A stretch of 64,000 nt of DNA from Bryopsis sp. KO-2023 (Eukaryota; Chlorophyta; Ulvophyceae; Bryopsidales; Bryopsidaceae), in contig BSYQ01000002.1 of assembly GCA_030272585.1 (NCBI GenBank), positions 3,720,001-3,784,000 of the forward strand, read 5' to 3'. Below are positions 9,330-22,468 of the stretch, piece after piece (the stretch's first letter is position 1; each line of letters begins with the position of its first letter). The notes below the pieces were generated by a model that searched no databases, had not been told where the DNA came from, and worked only from the letters and a program-made list of their open reading frames with translations. The position numbers and the translations under genes are program-made.

Positions 9330-10438
9330 AATTGAACGTCCCACAATGTGTTAGGGGTTTGTCTTGACGCTTTGCCATGTTTTAGTCCTGTGAAGAAAGT
9401 GAAGCCCTCAATCGGGATCACAGATTCCAAATCAGGTTTCGAAAGAGAAGAAGTCACATGGAGAATGGGTGAGGGGGACCAAGGTGGAAATCGGCAGCTC
9501 TGAAAAAATCCACGAACGGCTTACCTCATACTCATATTATCCCGATTATGCTGTTCGATTCCCAATCAACATCACTTGATGGGTCATTTGATGGGTCAGT
9601 GACACATAATGTGCTGCTGGAATATGCCTACTTTCTTCAAAGACTGAAGGAAGCCCTGTTTTTAAGACAACCGGTCGCTGTAGCTAGCGAGCGCGATGAT
9701 AGGTAAGCTTTCAAAATTGATCAAAACTTGTTTAAGTGCCTCGATGAAACGGTAGTGCTAACACCAATGGAAAGCGAAAAAGATCCAGAATACGAGAATT
9801 AATGAGCAGACGAGGAACAACACAAACCGTTCAAAAGTTGCTTTTTTTTTCACCTTTCATGGGCGCCATGAATTTAAGCACAATGACACTCGACAACAAC
9901 CCTTTATGCATTATTAGAATCACTATGTAGAAGAAATGAAATTCGTTAAAGCATTTTTTAAACTTGAAGCCGATGCTTGTGATCTTGTGGTCTTCAAAAG
10001 TAACTTCTAGTATGACGAGAGCCACCTTCGAGGCGCTTTTCGGCCTCTTGTTCACCATCCTCTCTTAACCAAATGAGTTTTCCACTACCTACATCAAGTC
10101 CAAAAGGCTCCAAGACATCCCCAAGCTCAAATATTAGGCCAACGTCATTTTTGAGAAAGGATGCCACGCATATTGAAGAAATCTTAAGAAAATGATTGGG
10201 CCAATGTTTGTCTTGATTTTGCTTGCTTTGTAGTGAAACAACGCCCAACTTACGATCATTACAATAAATAGCATATAAGGCGTTAGGCGTTCAATGTGCA
10301 ATGTTACGGTGGTATTGTGTGTGAGTTAAAACCCATTTTCATGTCTATTAGCCTTGATGTCCCCAATTCGATAGTTCTTTCGATGTTAGCTGAGACAATA
10401 AACCTCAAGGCGGAGAAACCCAAGCTGGAGTCGGAATC
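9330..10438. other. Gene-free stretch
   Basis: No gene recognised. A minus-strand frame around 10000-10250 (NDVGLIFELGDVLEPFG) has a faint relative at about 54770-54840 (NDVGLYLRVGALL), which hints at another eroded repeat. Confidence 0.4.
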
Positions 10439-10768
10439 ATGGAAGTAAAAAAATCAAGGAAACGGAGCCACCCAAACCATAAAGAGCGTAGAACGCCTGT
10501 GGAACCCCACTGTAACAGTCTCATGGTTATAGGATCGGAAGAACAAGACGTGACGAGTGCTAAAGCTGGGCAAGAAGTGAACTTGCGTCTTGAGGATGTG
10601 CAGCAGGTGGACCAGGGACTAGCCCAAAATGCAGGGGTAGAACTCGCGAGTACCTGTTGTTCATTGATGGAAGCCCAGCGGATTGCATACAGTGCAGCCT
10701 GGAAATACGGGCAAGAACGTGAAACAAAGCTCGCAAAGGGTATTCGAAGCGCTATTCAGGAATTTTAG
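10439..10768 (+). CDS. Hypothetical 109-aa ORF upstream of the RING-like motif
   Basis: ATG-initiated, basic N-terminus followed by an amphipathic helical stretch (residues ~48-109). No family recognised. It lies 73 nt before the RING-like fragment in a different frame, so the two may be remnants of one gene with a coiled-coil then zinc-binding layout, like the accessory ORF of the right retrotransposon. Short, and possibly chance. Confidence 0.25.
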   Translation: MEVKKSRKRSHPNHKERRTPVEPHCNSLMVIGSEEQDVTSAKAGQEVNLRLEDVQQVDQGLAQNAGVELASTCCSLMEAQRIAYSAAWKYGQERETKLAKGIRSAIQEF

Positions 10769-10841
10769 AGCATGTTGGCGGACCTAGGGCTCAGCAAGGA
10801 AGGAGGGAACACGGACTCACTTGAAACCCTCTCTGTTGGGA

Positions 10842-10990
10842 TGTAGTATTTGCTACCGCACGGCAGACAAGAAATCAGCAATGCCAATAATGGAGTTAGA
10901 GTGTGGCAAACACATATGCGAGAACCCAAAATGTTGGAGACGAAGTTGGCACGCGGATACACTCGAACGGAACCCCGACCATGATACGGG
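10842..10990 (+). pseudogene. RING-like zinc-binding fragment
   Basis: The translation at 10842-10949 begins CSICYRTADKK and contains MELECGKHICENPKCWRRSW. Its spacing is C-x2-C-x16-C-x2-H-x1-C-x4-C. The retrotransposon ORF at 57175-58041 has CSLCFKTA, ELPCRKH and DLCVQRLW with C-x2-C-x15-C-x2-H-x2-C-x4-C, and similar WxAxD and NPD residues after it. No ATG lies close upstream in frame and the final C-x2-C pair is not visible, so this is probably a truncated copy. Confidence 0.5.
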
Positions 10991-11099
10991 GGAGGTTTTC
11001 GAACTAAGAAAACTCGTGTTCCTACAAAGCTGGGGAGTCAGGTCGTCCTCGTTGCGCCGGCGCCCATTTTTACTAGATGTTCATTAGAGATCTTTTAAG

Positions 11100-14000
11100 A
11101 CGATACAAATACAACCGGAGATATAGGAAAGAGGAGAAAAATGTTACAATAATGCGACAGCTATTTGAATTTGATTTAAAGAATATGTCGAAGTGTCAGG
11201 AATCATCTATGCACTTTAAAATCCCAAGCCAATTGTCGAAAGAAATAACTTTGGGACAGTCGTTTTGGGTATTCGGCGCTTAGGTGCTCATGGTGGCGGG
11301 CAAGGATGTTTTGGATGACGACAACATGGGTATCCCATTCCTTCTATATTAATGTCCCATGGCGATGTGCTGGTACTTGCTACTGAATCTTTGCTTGAGG
11401 TCATCACCTAAACGGTTAGCGACACCACCAATCCCAGGATGAGCCACCCAAGAAAATACTACGGACTGCTTAACCCCACCAATCGTTGGTGAAGAAGAAA
11501 ATATACGAATAATTTCAAGTAACATAAGTTGCAAAAAAACAAAATGGTTCTCTTTCTTTTTTTCGACCTCTTATCGAAAGACGCTCACCACTCCGGGAAG
11601 AAAAGAAGAGGACGAGCAAGGCAAGTCAACAAATCAGCACTTGGGATCAAAGTTTGAACCTCAAACGGAAGGATATGGAACAATGGATGAGTTGAATCAC
11701 TAAAAAAACGAGATACAAGAAAAGCTCTCCTAAAAGAAGTTGCCGTTGTTGAATCTGAAGAGTTGCACGGGTACAATTTGATTATTTTTGCGATCGACGA
11801 ATTCATAGCCACTCACACGTGTTCGATAGATACGATGCGATGGTCCGTTAAGTTAGTTGCGGAAAGTTAAACAAAACGAAACTATCTGTTTTACCTATCA
11901 GTCCCTTAAGAACTTACATCAATTGAGCGTCTTCTTAATTAGGTTTGTCAACAAGCACTCTTGAAATTCCCAGAAAAGTGATAAGACTAAAACGAGGTGA
12001 TGATGTAAATTTTTGCTTGGAGGGGGGTTTGAAGGAGACAAGTTTCCTCGATACACGACCTACCGACAAATACCACAGGTATAGTCAGGTTCAAACGTTG
12101 CAAGAAAACTCACCGTCTTTCAAGTAGAGGATTGCTTATAGGATTTTGCAACATGAGACGAAGAGTCGAGTAGAAAAGGAGAATATAATCGAGGTACGCT
12201 TCTGGTGAGTATTTTTTTGCATCGGGACACGAAGGAATTGCCCCCTTCTACAAGGGGAAGATGTTAAGGATTATAGTGATGAGTCTTCGGTTTGTACCTT
12301 ATGGTCAAAAGAAAAGGAGACCACATCAAGGGTGGAGGGGCATAGGACTGATAGATTTTATCATATGGGGCCTGTTGAAGTGAAAATAACACATATATGT
12401 ATATGGATATATATCCCCCACACTCCCGGTGAGGAGGAGCCTTCCACACCTGGGGGTTCATAGTGTGATCATTGCTTGATCTGTGGCATTATGTTTGGCA
12501 CTATATGAGTAGGCTAGATATGTCGGGGTTTGTGTTGCATTATACCTTTGCCTAAAAGGAAGATGAATCAATGCTTGAAAGGCACGTCTGTTTGGTGTAT
12601 TTTGTTATGAGCTTCGCAACTATTTTGCCCACACTGACAAACTAATAAAAGACCATTTGCTTCCATACAACCCTCTGCAAATCATGACTGAGAAAAACAT
12701 TTGATAAGAACCATATCTTCGCATAGTTGATAGAGATCCGTAACCTTTTGGGAGTATGCATCACTAAATAGGGGCGACGAAGTGCGATATGCGATGCAAT
12801 CACGCAAATATAAGTCATTGACATTGAAAGTCTTTTATAGCCACAACTTCCACTTGAGCTCATGTGTGTATAGCGAGAGCGACAAAACCATGGGCATAGG
12901 CACCGGAAGGTGAGCAAACACAATATTCACTTGTGATACTTAATTTCGGACGTGTATCATGCGTTGAAGCATAAAGATCCTAAGTAAGTTCAGTAAACGC
13001 ACCCGGTGCGCACCTTATGCATCGCTTTGGGTTAATGGGGAGATTTTCCCGGACACTCCGCAAGACCCACCGTTAGATAAATGGTATTTTCGCGTTTGTA
13101 TGCACATGTTATAACGTTAGATCATATTCATTACACGAGAGTTATGTCTTGTTTTTTCGAGAAGGAAGAAAACCCCTTTATAGGGTTAATACATGGAACG
13201 TTCAAGTACCTGCCACTATGCATATGATGTAGACGCAATCCTTTATTGCATATGGCACCTCGAGAGTCAAGTTCGCAATATATGGACGGAATTGTTCCAA
13301 AGATCGAACAAGATAATTTTCCGCTCTCTCCTCGTTTTCCTTTTTGCTCATATCCACAATAGGAGGGTTCCACTTTGGGCTGAAGTCGCCCAGAGAAAGA
13401 CCCCTTCCTGATAAAAAGTCGAAAATTAATTGATTGGATCGATTTACAAGCGAGATGTCGGTCGGTAAAGAAGAGTGCACAAGAGACGATTTTGGTACAC
13501 AAGTGTTTCGTTAGAGGAGCAAGCCTACCTATTTATCTAGCAAGAAAGAATACTTCAGAGAACATTGGGGCGAGTTGGCCGGACAATGTCCGCAGACAGC
13601 AACATTAATTTAGTTGGGGGAGGGATAGTCAAGAGTTTGTAGAGGTAAAATGGTTCAATTCGACAAGGGATGAAGAGGATAATTATTACGGTAAAAAGAA
13701 TACACAAGAAGACATTTAAACAAGTTCAAGTCGACTTAAGAGGATATATGAGTTTTCATACGGTAAAAAGAATACTCAAGAGGACATCGAGGTGATATTA
13801 CGAAGTCAACCAAATAACGAGCCTCCTTGATCTATATGTGAAGAGAAAGAGTATTTCCTAAAATAGCAATAGGGTGGAGAGGCGAGTAAATAAGCATTGG
13901 GAAGGCAAAGCTGAAAGAGAATGCCCCCTGTGTCGGCAGTACGTCATTGTCGGCAGTACGTCAGCTCCATTTTGTGTGTGCAAATTGGATAATGAGAAGA

Positions 14001-14480
14001 AATGCATGTTGGGGGGAGAGGGAATGGCAAGACGAGGGTTGATCGATTGCTTTTGTTTTTTAGGTAGTGGGATTGCGGTTTGTTTCTTGTGTATTGTTTT
14101 GTGGTGGTGTTTGACCATACGACAAGGGGAAATGCCCGAGGTGTTTTTCTTAGATGCCAAGGCAAGTTGACACGACAAAAAAGCTTTGCTATACCTACTT
14201 TTGTAACAGACTTTACAGCTTCCAACGTCTTGTAATAAGTAAAAATCTCATGATAGGCAAGCCGAGGTCAAGACGACCAACTCAAGGCAAAGTACTAAGA
14301 ATATATTGATATTATGGATAATCATTGACGGAGATTGTAGCTTGAATGCTAAGCATCGATATAATGACCCATCATTGATGAGGTCAGCATCTTGAATATC
14401 ACCAAAGCGAACGATCATAATATTGTAGCAATTGGCACACATCGATCCAAAATTACGATATTAACTACGAGAGAAAAAAG
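11100..14480. other. Gene-free stretch, AT-rich
   Basis: Scattered short frames on both strands, none with a domain or supported by a repeat partner. No RNA gene recognised. Confidence 0.5.
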
Positions 14481-14481
14481 A

Positions 14482-14843
14482 TACCGTAAAAGTCTGAAAA
14501 TAAGCCCCCCCTCAAATAACGCCCCCCCCCCCGTGTATACGCCCCGGTACGAAAAACACCACTTGTGGTCCGTGTATACGCCCCCTTGGTCGTACAACTC
14601 GCGTCTCGCGCAATGAAATCCCCAGCAACAAGAAAGAACAGAATAGACACACTAGACGGTTTCGAGTGACGCCCCCGTGGCCACCAGTCGTCGAAAGACA
14701 TGAACGGAGCACTTCGACGCGCTTTCATCCGCTGGATCGACGAAGTCACGCGTTCCGAATATAAGCCCCTGTCCATGTATACGCCCCCTTTTTAGGGCTT
14801 ACTATTCTATACGCCCGGGGCTTATTTTCAGACTTTTACGGTA
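14482..14843. mobile_element. Short element with exact 27-bp terminal inverted repeats
   Basis: Positions 14482-14508 (starting TACCGTAAAAGTCTGAAAAT) are the exact reverse complement of 14817-14843. Between them the motif TATACGCCC recurs (near 14535, 14574, 14787 and 14806) along with AAGCCCC and AACGCCCC variants, which look like subterminal transposase-binding repeats. No open frame for a transposase, so it is a non-autonomous DNA element. Target duplication is unclear unless the terminal TA is the duplicated dinucleotide. Confidence 0.8.
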
Positions 14844-15457
14844 GATGAAAAGATACATCTATCATCCCCCTTACTCTTACCTTCTGTTTTCGACTTCAGT
14901 CGAAGTATTCGGGCGTTTTTTAAGATTTGATGGGTGTTTTCGGACATCCCCACATTGAAATGTATTTAAAGTGCCTTATTGCCTAGGGATATCGTGAATC
15001 ACTTTTTTTTTTTTTTGAATAATTTTTACAAGGCATCTCAACTATTTAAAAAAAAAAGGAGAAGAGAGTAAAAGAAGCAAAACAGTTTTTTTGCTCTTTT
15101 TCAAACTTCTTTATATTCAAGAAAAAGGAAAGTTAAGTGAAAGGAAAGTCACCTAGATTTCACTTAACTTACCTTTTCCTTTCTTTTTTTTGTTTTACCT
15201 TTGGGTTTTACATACAGGTTTTGTGGTGTTTCTCAAGAGTGCATATATATATTTATTTATTATTTTTATTTTTTGTCCTATTTTCAGGACAGTTTTCGAT
15301 TGCGAGTGGGAAATAATCCTCCACACCCACCCTCATCCCGAAAAGCAAAAGAAAGAAAAAAGGAAAAAAGCGTCACCTGTATGGTAGTCTTGCGGATTGT
15401 GGTGCTTCCCCTCTCCTGAATTTTTTTTTCGACTTTGGTTTAGCCCAGCGAAAACAA

Positions 15458-16037
15458 GTAGACCTTTGTTTTTCTTGAAGCGATATTTTTTTCGGATCCT
15501 CTGAGCGACCTGGGGGGGGGGGGGGGGGGGACCCAACCATTAGGACTTTTTTTTAATTTGATGCATTCAGAGAATATTATGTTTTTATTTTTATTTATTT
15601 ATTTTTATTATTATTATTATTTCTGGAAAAAGCCAGCACCTCGGCCTCATTTTTCTTTTAATTTTTGCTTTTTTTTTTAACTGGTAAATTATTGTTCCAG
15701 TTCTGGTGAGATCATAACAACAAAAAAAAAATGAAGCTAAAAAGAAAAAAAAAACAAAAAACAAGGAGCTAAAGAAAAAAAAATAAAAAAAAAAGGAGCT
15801 AAACGAAAAAGCTTCTAGGAAACGAACTTGGAGTACATGGGTGGCATGACGGTTTCCTGACATATTTTTTTATTATTATTTTATTTTTTTCCAGCATGAT
15901 GCACACCAAAAATAGCAGAAAAATAGTTGACCTTCGTTTTTTCTTCAGGCGATATTTTTTCCGGATCCTCTGAGCGACCTAGGGGAAAAAACAAATCCAA
16001 CCATCAGGATTTTTTTTCTTTTGAAGCAATCAGAGAA
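15458..16037. repeat. Direct duplication of a ~115-bp segment
   Basis: 15458-15574 and 15926-16037 share GATATTTTTT, CGGATCCTCTGAGCGACCT, CCAACCAT and TCAGAGAAT in the same order, differing mainly in homopolymer length. Confidence 0.7.
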
Positions 16038-17047
16038 TTTTTTTATTTTTTTAATTATTATTATTATTATACCTTTCTGTCGAAACTGTTCTCTTCGCTT
16101 TACTCAAGGAACTCCAGGACGAAAAATTCAGCTTTGTCCACCTGAAACACAGGGGAAAAAAATAAAAAGTAAATAAATTAAATAAATTAATAAATAAATA
16201 TAAAAATAAATATAAATAAATAAACATATCAGGCTCCTGTCCATGTGTTTCCAAGGGTTTTTTTTCTCTTTTTTTTTAGTTTTCTCTTTTCTATTCAGTC
16301 ATTGTGAACCAGCAAAAGCCACAAAATTTGAAGAGGAAAAAAAAAAAAAAAAAGGAAACTGCTGGGTATACCTTCACAACCAACTATCGGCTACGAGAAT
16401 GAAATCGAAAATGAAAATTGACCAAGAAAAAGAGAAGGATCGTTCGTTTGTAAGTGTAATTATTATTTCACTGCCAGTTTTCCTTTTTTTTTCTGAAAAA
16501 AAAAAAGACTCATCCAACCCACCTCCCCAGAGTAGTGTCTTTGTCCAACAGCTCAAAAGTGTTTTTTCACTATTTCCATTGTGGTGGAGGGGTCCATTTT
16601 GACGGCCAAAAATATATTTGATTTTGGAATATTTCATCCATGGTCAGCGTTTCGGAGTGGTCCTTGTCTATGGATGCAAAAACAAAAACAAAATCTTTTC
16701 CAAAAGCTTTTCCTCCCTCGAATCACAGTCCAGAAAAATCCTTCGACAATACGTAACCCTTCAGCACTGCCTCCGCTTCTTGCTTTGAAAAAAAAAGAAA
16801 TGAAAAAGAATGAAGCAAAAATTGCTTGGCAGCGAATTCTATATCCGTGAATAAATTTGACCCGAAAAAAAAGAAAAAAAAAAATTCTCGAGTAATATAT
16901 TCTCAGGTGTTTTTTTCTTTTTTTAATTTTCTTTTTTTCGCAAATCCTCCCCCCCCCTCTTGGGAAAAAGTCACTCTTTCTTTTTGTTTTCTCTGTTTTT
17001 TCAAAAAAGGGACAATGTTATGCACACACACACCCCGGGTAAAAAAA

Positions 17048-17718
17048 GTGACAAAAATATCCCAACTAAACCTAAAAAGCCTGAAAACCCAGAAAAAAAA
17101 AAAAAAAAAAGCAAAAATACAAGAAAAAACCAAAAAAAAACAGGAAACAGACCTTTGGCGAGGGATATCCTCAGGTGGCAGGTAGCAGCACTCAGCAATT
17201 TCAATTTTTTTCCATTTTTCCCGATTCCTGTGGAAAAAAAGAGAGAGAGATGGGTTTTCAGCTTCTTTTTTTTTTTCCCTGGAGCGTAAAATGTTAAAAA
17301 GAGAAAAAAGCAGTGAGGAAACCTGGAAATAAAAAGTTCTAAAGGGAAAAAAAAAAAAAACCCACAAGCCGTTTCCATTGCTGAAACCCTGGAAAAAAAA
17401 GTGATAAAAATATCCCAACAAAACCTAAAAAGTCTGAAAACCCAGAAAAAAAAAAGCAAAAAAAAAAAAAAAACATGGACCTTTGGTGAGGGATATCCTC
17501 AGGTGGCAGGCATCAACACTCAGCAATTTCCAATTTTTTCCATTTTTCCCGATTCCTGTGGAAAGAGAGAGAGAGAGAGAGAGATGGGTTTTCAGCTTTT
17601 TTTTTTTCCATGGAGGGTAAAATGGTAAAAAGAGAAAAAGGCGGCGAGGGAATCGGGAAGAAAAAAAATTCTAGAAGTAAAAAAAAAAGCCACAGCCGTT
17701 TGCATTGCTGAAGCCCTT
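17048..17718. repeat. Tandem duplication, ~353-bp unit
   Basis: Two adjacent copies (17048-17400 and 17401-17718) share ATATCCCAAC, TATCCTCAGGTGGCAGG, ACTCAGCAATTT, CCCGATTCCTGTGGAAA and GCATTGCTGAA-like tracts. Divergence is mostly in A/T run length and GA repeats. Confidence 0.75.
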
Positions 17719-18759
17719 AAAAAAAAAAATAGAAAAAAAAGGAGTGAAGAAAGGAAGGAAAAAAAAACAAACAGGAAATATGAACTATTTTAGCAACCAA
17801 CCCCCCTCTCCCCCCAAAAAAATACGAAAAAATCTTCTGTCGGTTTTCTTTTTTTTTTGGGGGGGGGGTGTCAGTATAAAAGGTCTACCTGTTTTTTTAA
17901 TTTATTTATTCTCTCTCTAGCTTTTTTTTTTTTGGGGGGGGGGAGGTCAGAATAAAAAACTAACCTTATTTTTATTATATTCTCACTCTATTTTTGGGTA
18001 TCTCACCATGACTGACTGGGAGGGGTTCTTAAAAGAATTTGAACGGCATTCGTATTTTTATTTTTTTTTTGGGGGGGGGGACACATAAATAAGTAAATAA
18101 AACAGACTGTGGATTTTTTTTTGCTTGGAACAAGAAAATAACAAGAAAGAAGGAGAAGAAATCACAGGTCATTTTCTCAGAATATTTAATATAAAGACAA
18201 AGAAATCAGACTGTCCCTTATCTTTTTTTTTTCAATAAATAAAATAATAAAAAAATAGGCAACAGGGATACAACCATTTCGTTCATAATTTCCTGTTTTC
18301 ATATATTTACCTCTCTTTTTAAATATATATATATATATATATATATATTTTTTTGGGGGGGGGAAGGGGAACAGAGGGGAAAAAAAAAGTTGAAGAACTT
18401 TCAGGATTTTTCTTTTTTTTTCAATTTGCTCCCCACACACTTCATTTTTTTTCAACTGTTTTTTTCCCAGTGTTTTTTTCCCCTTCTATCCCCAGTTTTG
18501 CTGTCGAAAACCACCGCACCTCATTCTAAAAATAAACCGAAAAAGAAAAAAAGCTCCATCCCGCTGGCGGTCCTTTTCGAAGAACTCCCCCTGTGCATCG
18601 AGAAAGAAAAGAAAAACAAGAAACGAGCAAGCAGTTAACAAAAAAATCAAAACAGAAAAAAGAATGCAAAAAACACACACGCAGAGCTCTTTTTTTTTCA
18701 TCATTTTCGAATCGAAATCCTTTTCACCGGGGCGACCGCCGATCAGCAGACCGTTCCCC

Positions 18760-21700
18760 CCCCCCCCTATACCTTTCTCGCTGCTCGTTCATTTTTTTTT
18801 TGTCCCGACCCTTCCTTTGCGCGCACGCTTTGGCGCTCCTTGTATGGGAAAAAAAGAAAAAGAGAAAATCCAGAAACGAATATGAAAAGAGATCAACAGG
18901 GGGTGGTTCTCACAACCCCCCCCCCTTTACCGTTACACGTGACGGCGTTATTTCGACTGGAAGATTTGGAAAAGGAGGGGGGAACGAAAACTGACTGGAG
19001 TTTTTTTTGGTCCATGCGCGGGATGCGCCTGTGCGCGCGCATGGGGCGCAAATTGCGCCGTGCAACCCATAAGAGCATCCCCACCGCGGAACTCATCCTC
19101 ATCTCAACTCGCGCACGTGCGAGCGAATCGCGACTATCTAACTCGGATTCCACAACCAACGCTCGTTCCGTTAGTAAGCGTTCGTTCGAACATCACCGAC
19201 TCCTTCCACGTCTGACATGCGGGCTGCGTCACAGACCGACCGGCGGCGCTGCTGTCTGACGGTCGATCTGACGGTCTGACGGTCGGTCTGACGGCTTCGT
19301 TTTTTTGGGAGTGTTGAAACCACAAGAATTGTGGGAATGGCGATCAGAATGGACCAGAAAAAAGAGATTGAAGCACTGTATCGAACAACTTTTTTTACAC
19401 ATGACAGTGACGACTTTTGACGCCAGAGGAACTGGCATTGACAACAGGGGTTAGAAAAAAAAAACGACAGTGTAAGCGATTCACCACTGCTAGCCCCCTC
19501 TATGGTGGAGTGGCTGCAGACAATTTCACGCACCCAGTCTCATGCCAACATGGTAGCACGCCGAGTATACCCAATGCAGACATAGATTCCAATCGCCACG
19601 ACCCCTTTGAGTCTTGGTCCGCAACTTTTCGACCATCCTAGGTGAGTGGCTGCTTTCTGTGGATTCGTAGAGTGCTGCAGGTGGTTTGAAAGAACAATGG
19701 GAGGTTACAGTAGGTTATAATTCAAGTGAATCGAATTGAATGGGTGGAGAGAAGCAGCTCGAGTTTCGACTGAGTTACTGTGCCAGCCAACGAATCTTAT
19801 CTTACCTTTTTTTTTTTTGAAAAAGATAGGTTAAGTTTGATTGGGTAGGTGTTATAGAGGCAGCCAGGGGGGGGGGGGGGGCTGGCCTTTTCAAGAGACG
19901 CTTCAGGCCCCCCCCCAGATTCTTTGGTGCACCCAGAAAAATAAATATATAACCCCCAAAAGCTCGTGTTTCGCTTTATTTTGTTTTTCTGACCGGCCCG
20001 CCCAGATTTTTGTTTCGACCTCCCAAGTTTATCCTCCTAGATACGTCAATGGCAGGAGCTATACGACTTTTGACCTCTGGGTTAAGTGGAAACTGAGCAG
20101 AGAACAGCTAAGGAGCGATGGAGTGCACGTGGGGTCCCCAGGAGGTGTCGCTATGTCTGACACTTCTCCCCGTGAAATCCCCCTGGCATCCACCAGGTTT
20201 CTGTTTCTTTAGTTTGAAGCATAGCCCTCCTTTATAAATAAAATGAAATTGATATATAAGATTTGTTGTGTCAGACCCAATTGAATGAGATTTTTCATAG
20301 TACAGATCAGATCTTGGCAGCAAGGATATATCCTATATATATAGTCTTCTTCTTGGTTGTATCTAGGTCTTTCTGTAAGCTTCGATATGCTGTTTGTTGT
20401 ATGGCTGAAGTAACAGATTGATATCGACCAGTCAAACCACCACCACCACCTTGATACAAACTCGAGCCTGTCATTAGTACATTAATAGAGCATTTGTTCA
20501 ACCCAACCCATTGTTTGTGCATCCTACTGTACAGCTCAAGAACTTTCTCTGACCTTCTGGCCGGAGTAACTTGGAGTTATTATTTCACTCAAAATTCTGA
20601 TTGCTCTCTTACATGCCACTGTTTTCATGCTTTCCCACCACCAGTCTGGCTCAACCTCCACTTGACCACCACTTCTCTTCTCCACTCCCCTGTTTGACCC
20701 CTGGCGCATGTCTGACCACCAGCTCAGTGCACTCATTCTCTGTGCACTGCGAAACTCATTAGGATGAATCTGGGTGCTTTTTTTGGGGGGGGGGGGGGGA
20801 ATTGGTGGTTTCACCCCCAAAAAGTGAAAGTTTCACCAACTCTGATTTGTTTGTTTGCTTTTGTTTGTTTGTTTTTTCCCTCTCCTACAAGGGGGGGGGG
20901 GGGGGTGAATGTTGAAATTGTTGGCTCCTGGAATGCTGCATGTGTCCAACTCCAACCATGCAGCAACAGCTTCCTGTGACAAGCATCACACCTAATCTCC
21001 AAGTCTGACTGATAACCCCGTGACGCCCAGAGCGACATACGGTCCAACTGGACACTGTCACGTGGGGGTGACTGATTCGCTTGGGTCAGACATGGATAAA
21101 CTACTACCATAGCAGCAATCTGAGTGACTCAGAGCTCGACAGTAATGAAATGGAGTGGATATTTAGAGTTGATTGGGGAAAGCATAGACGACCTTGTTTT
21201 CAGAGAGGATTTTACCAAATGTAAAAACAGAGTTTTATCAGCACTGTCAATGACAGTGACTGTCATACATCCCCCCTGGCAATTTTTGAGAAAAAGAAAA
21301 CAGGTTTATTGTTTTTGTAGCAAGCATGGCGGCGCTCAGCTGGAGGTTGCACATAGACACCTCTTCAACATGCTCCGATCGTTGTTTCTCGAGAGGGGGG
21401 GGGTGCTGGTTGTGTTGGGTGTAATGGTCAGTCATCCGAGTAAGGAAAAACTTCCAGAATAACAGCAGATCGGAAAGATTGAGTCAACCTTGATGGCTGG
21501 CTGGGTTTCTTAGTATACCCCCGATGCTATAGGCTGTGGCTTTGCATGTCTGACGATATTTTTTGTTCGTTGGATATCACAGCATTCCCCCCTGGTGGGG
21601 ACGGCTTGTGTTGAACGCCCCCGAATATACACCCGCACAAATCAAGGGGTCTTCGATTCATGGGTTTTTCTTTCAAGATTTTTTTTTTTTTTCAAGACAA

Positions 21701-22060
21701 ATTTGTCTGCCCCCGATGCTATAAACTCTGGCCTGGCACGTCTCTTGTACTTTTCCTGGTCGGTTGGTTGGCCAAAGCGAGTTTCGATTCCCCGATATTT
21801 TAAGACATTCGTTTTTACGTGGTCCAAAACACCTGTGTGTCGCCAGCGACCTTCCGAATCCAGGAAGTCCGCCACGATCACGTGACACCTTCAGTCACCA
21901 TGACCGACTAACCCACAAATCACCCGCAAATCTGCAAGGGAATGACTAGCGGGATTCGAGGTATGAGTCATACGGAAACGGGTGGGGAGGGGGGGCATCC
22001 CTGAGCCACCAGTGGTGAGCTGTAAGCCGCGGGTCTGTCCTGCGCCACACAGCGCCGGGC
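18760..22060. other. Mixed-composition stretch upstream of gene A
   Basis: GC-rich DNA at 18950-19300 includes tandem TCTGACGGTC decamers (19252-19293). The rest holds poly-G tracts at 19868-19881, 20787-20800 and 20892-20905, and no frame with domains. No gene can be supported. Confidence 0.5.
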
Positions 22061-22061
22061 G

Positions 22062-22212
22062 CATAAAGGCGAATTGCGCCGGGGGCCACTGGTTATCAGG
22101 TGATTTCCGGTACAGCACCACCACCCGAAGTCGACCAGTGGAGCCTCGCGGGAAAAAAAAGGAAGAAAAAAAACCAAATATCTCTCTGCTTTCCTGAACC
22201 GGGACTGCAAAG
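22062..22212 (+). promoter_or_regulatory. Gene A core promoter and 5' UTR exon
   Basis: A TATA-like CATAAAG at 22062-22068 is followed 116 nt later by the tract ATATCTCTCTGC and an exon end CTGCAAAG at 22212 with donor GTGAGA. Gene B has the same order (TATAAAA, ATATCTCTCTGC after 120 nt, CAGCAAAG then donor GTGGGC). The conservation marks a shared promoter and a non-coding first exon. The transcription start is inferred at about 22095. Confidence 0.6.
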
Positions 22213-22468
22213 GTGAGACGTCGGGACGGGAAAATATTCGGCGAGGTTTTTGCAGGGATCCGCGGGGCGTTTGGGGAGGTCTACGCTGTTTTTTGATGTC
22301 TGGTTTCGGGGAATGGAGCGTACGCGCACTCGGCGGGACGTTCGCGAGCGCTGAGTTTCTATCCTGTTGTCGGTGCCGCTAACTGGATCCGATTCTTTTC
22401 CTGAGGGGTGTTCTGTGACAGGGAGGTGTTCTGATGCTAAGTCGTGTCGTTATTCCTTTCCCTTGCAG

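Larger units (their letters stand above)
15000..18760. repeat. Simple-sequence domain rich in poly-A/T, poly-G and GA/TA microsatellites
   Basis: Long A, T, G and C homopolymers, (TA)n at 18325-18349, (GA)n at 17560-17582, and TTATTA tracts. Frames here encode only Phe/Lys-rich low-complexity peptides and are not genes. Two local duplications are embedded (15458-15574 with 15926-16037; 17048-17400 with 17401-17718). Confidence 0.8.

Noticed and set aside
16903-17459. Phe-rich and Lys-rich frames of 110-170 codons
   Set aside because: Translations of poly-T/poly-A tracts in duplicated simple sequence.
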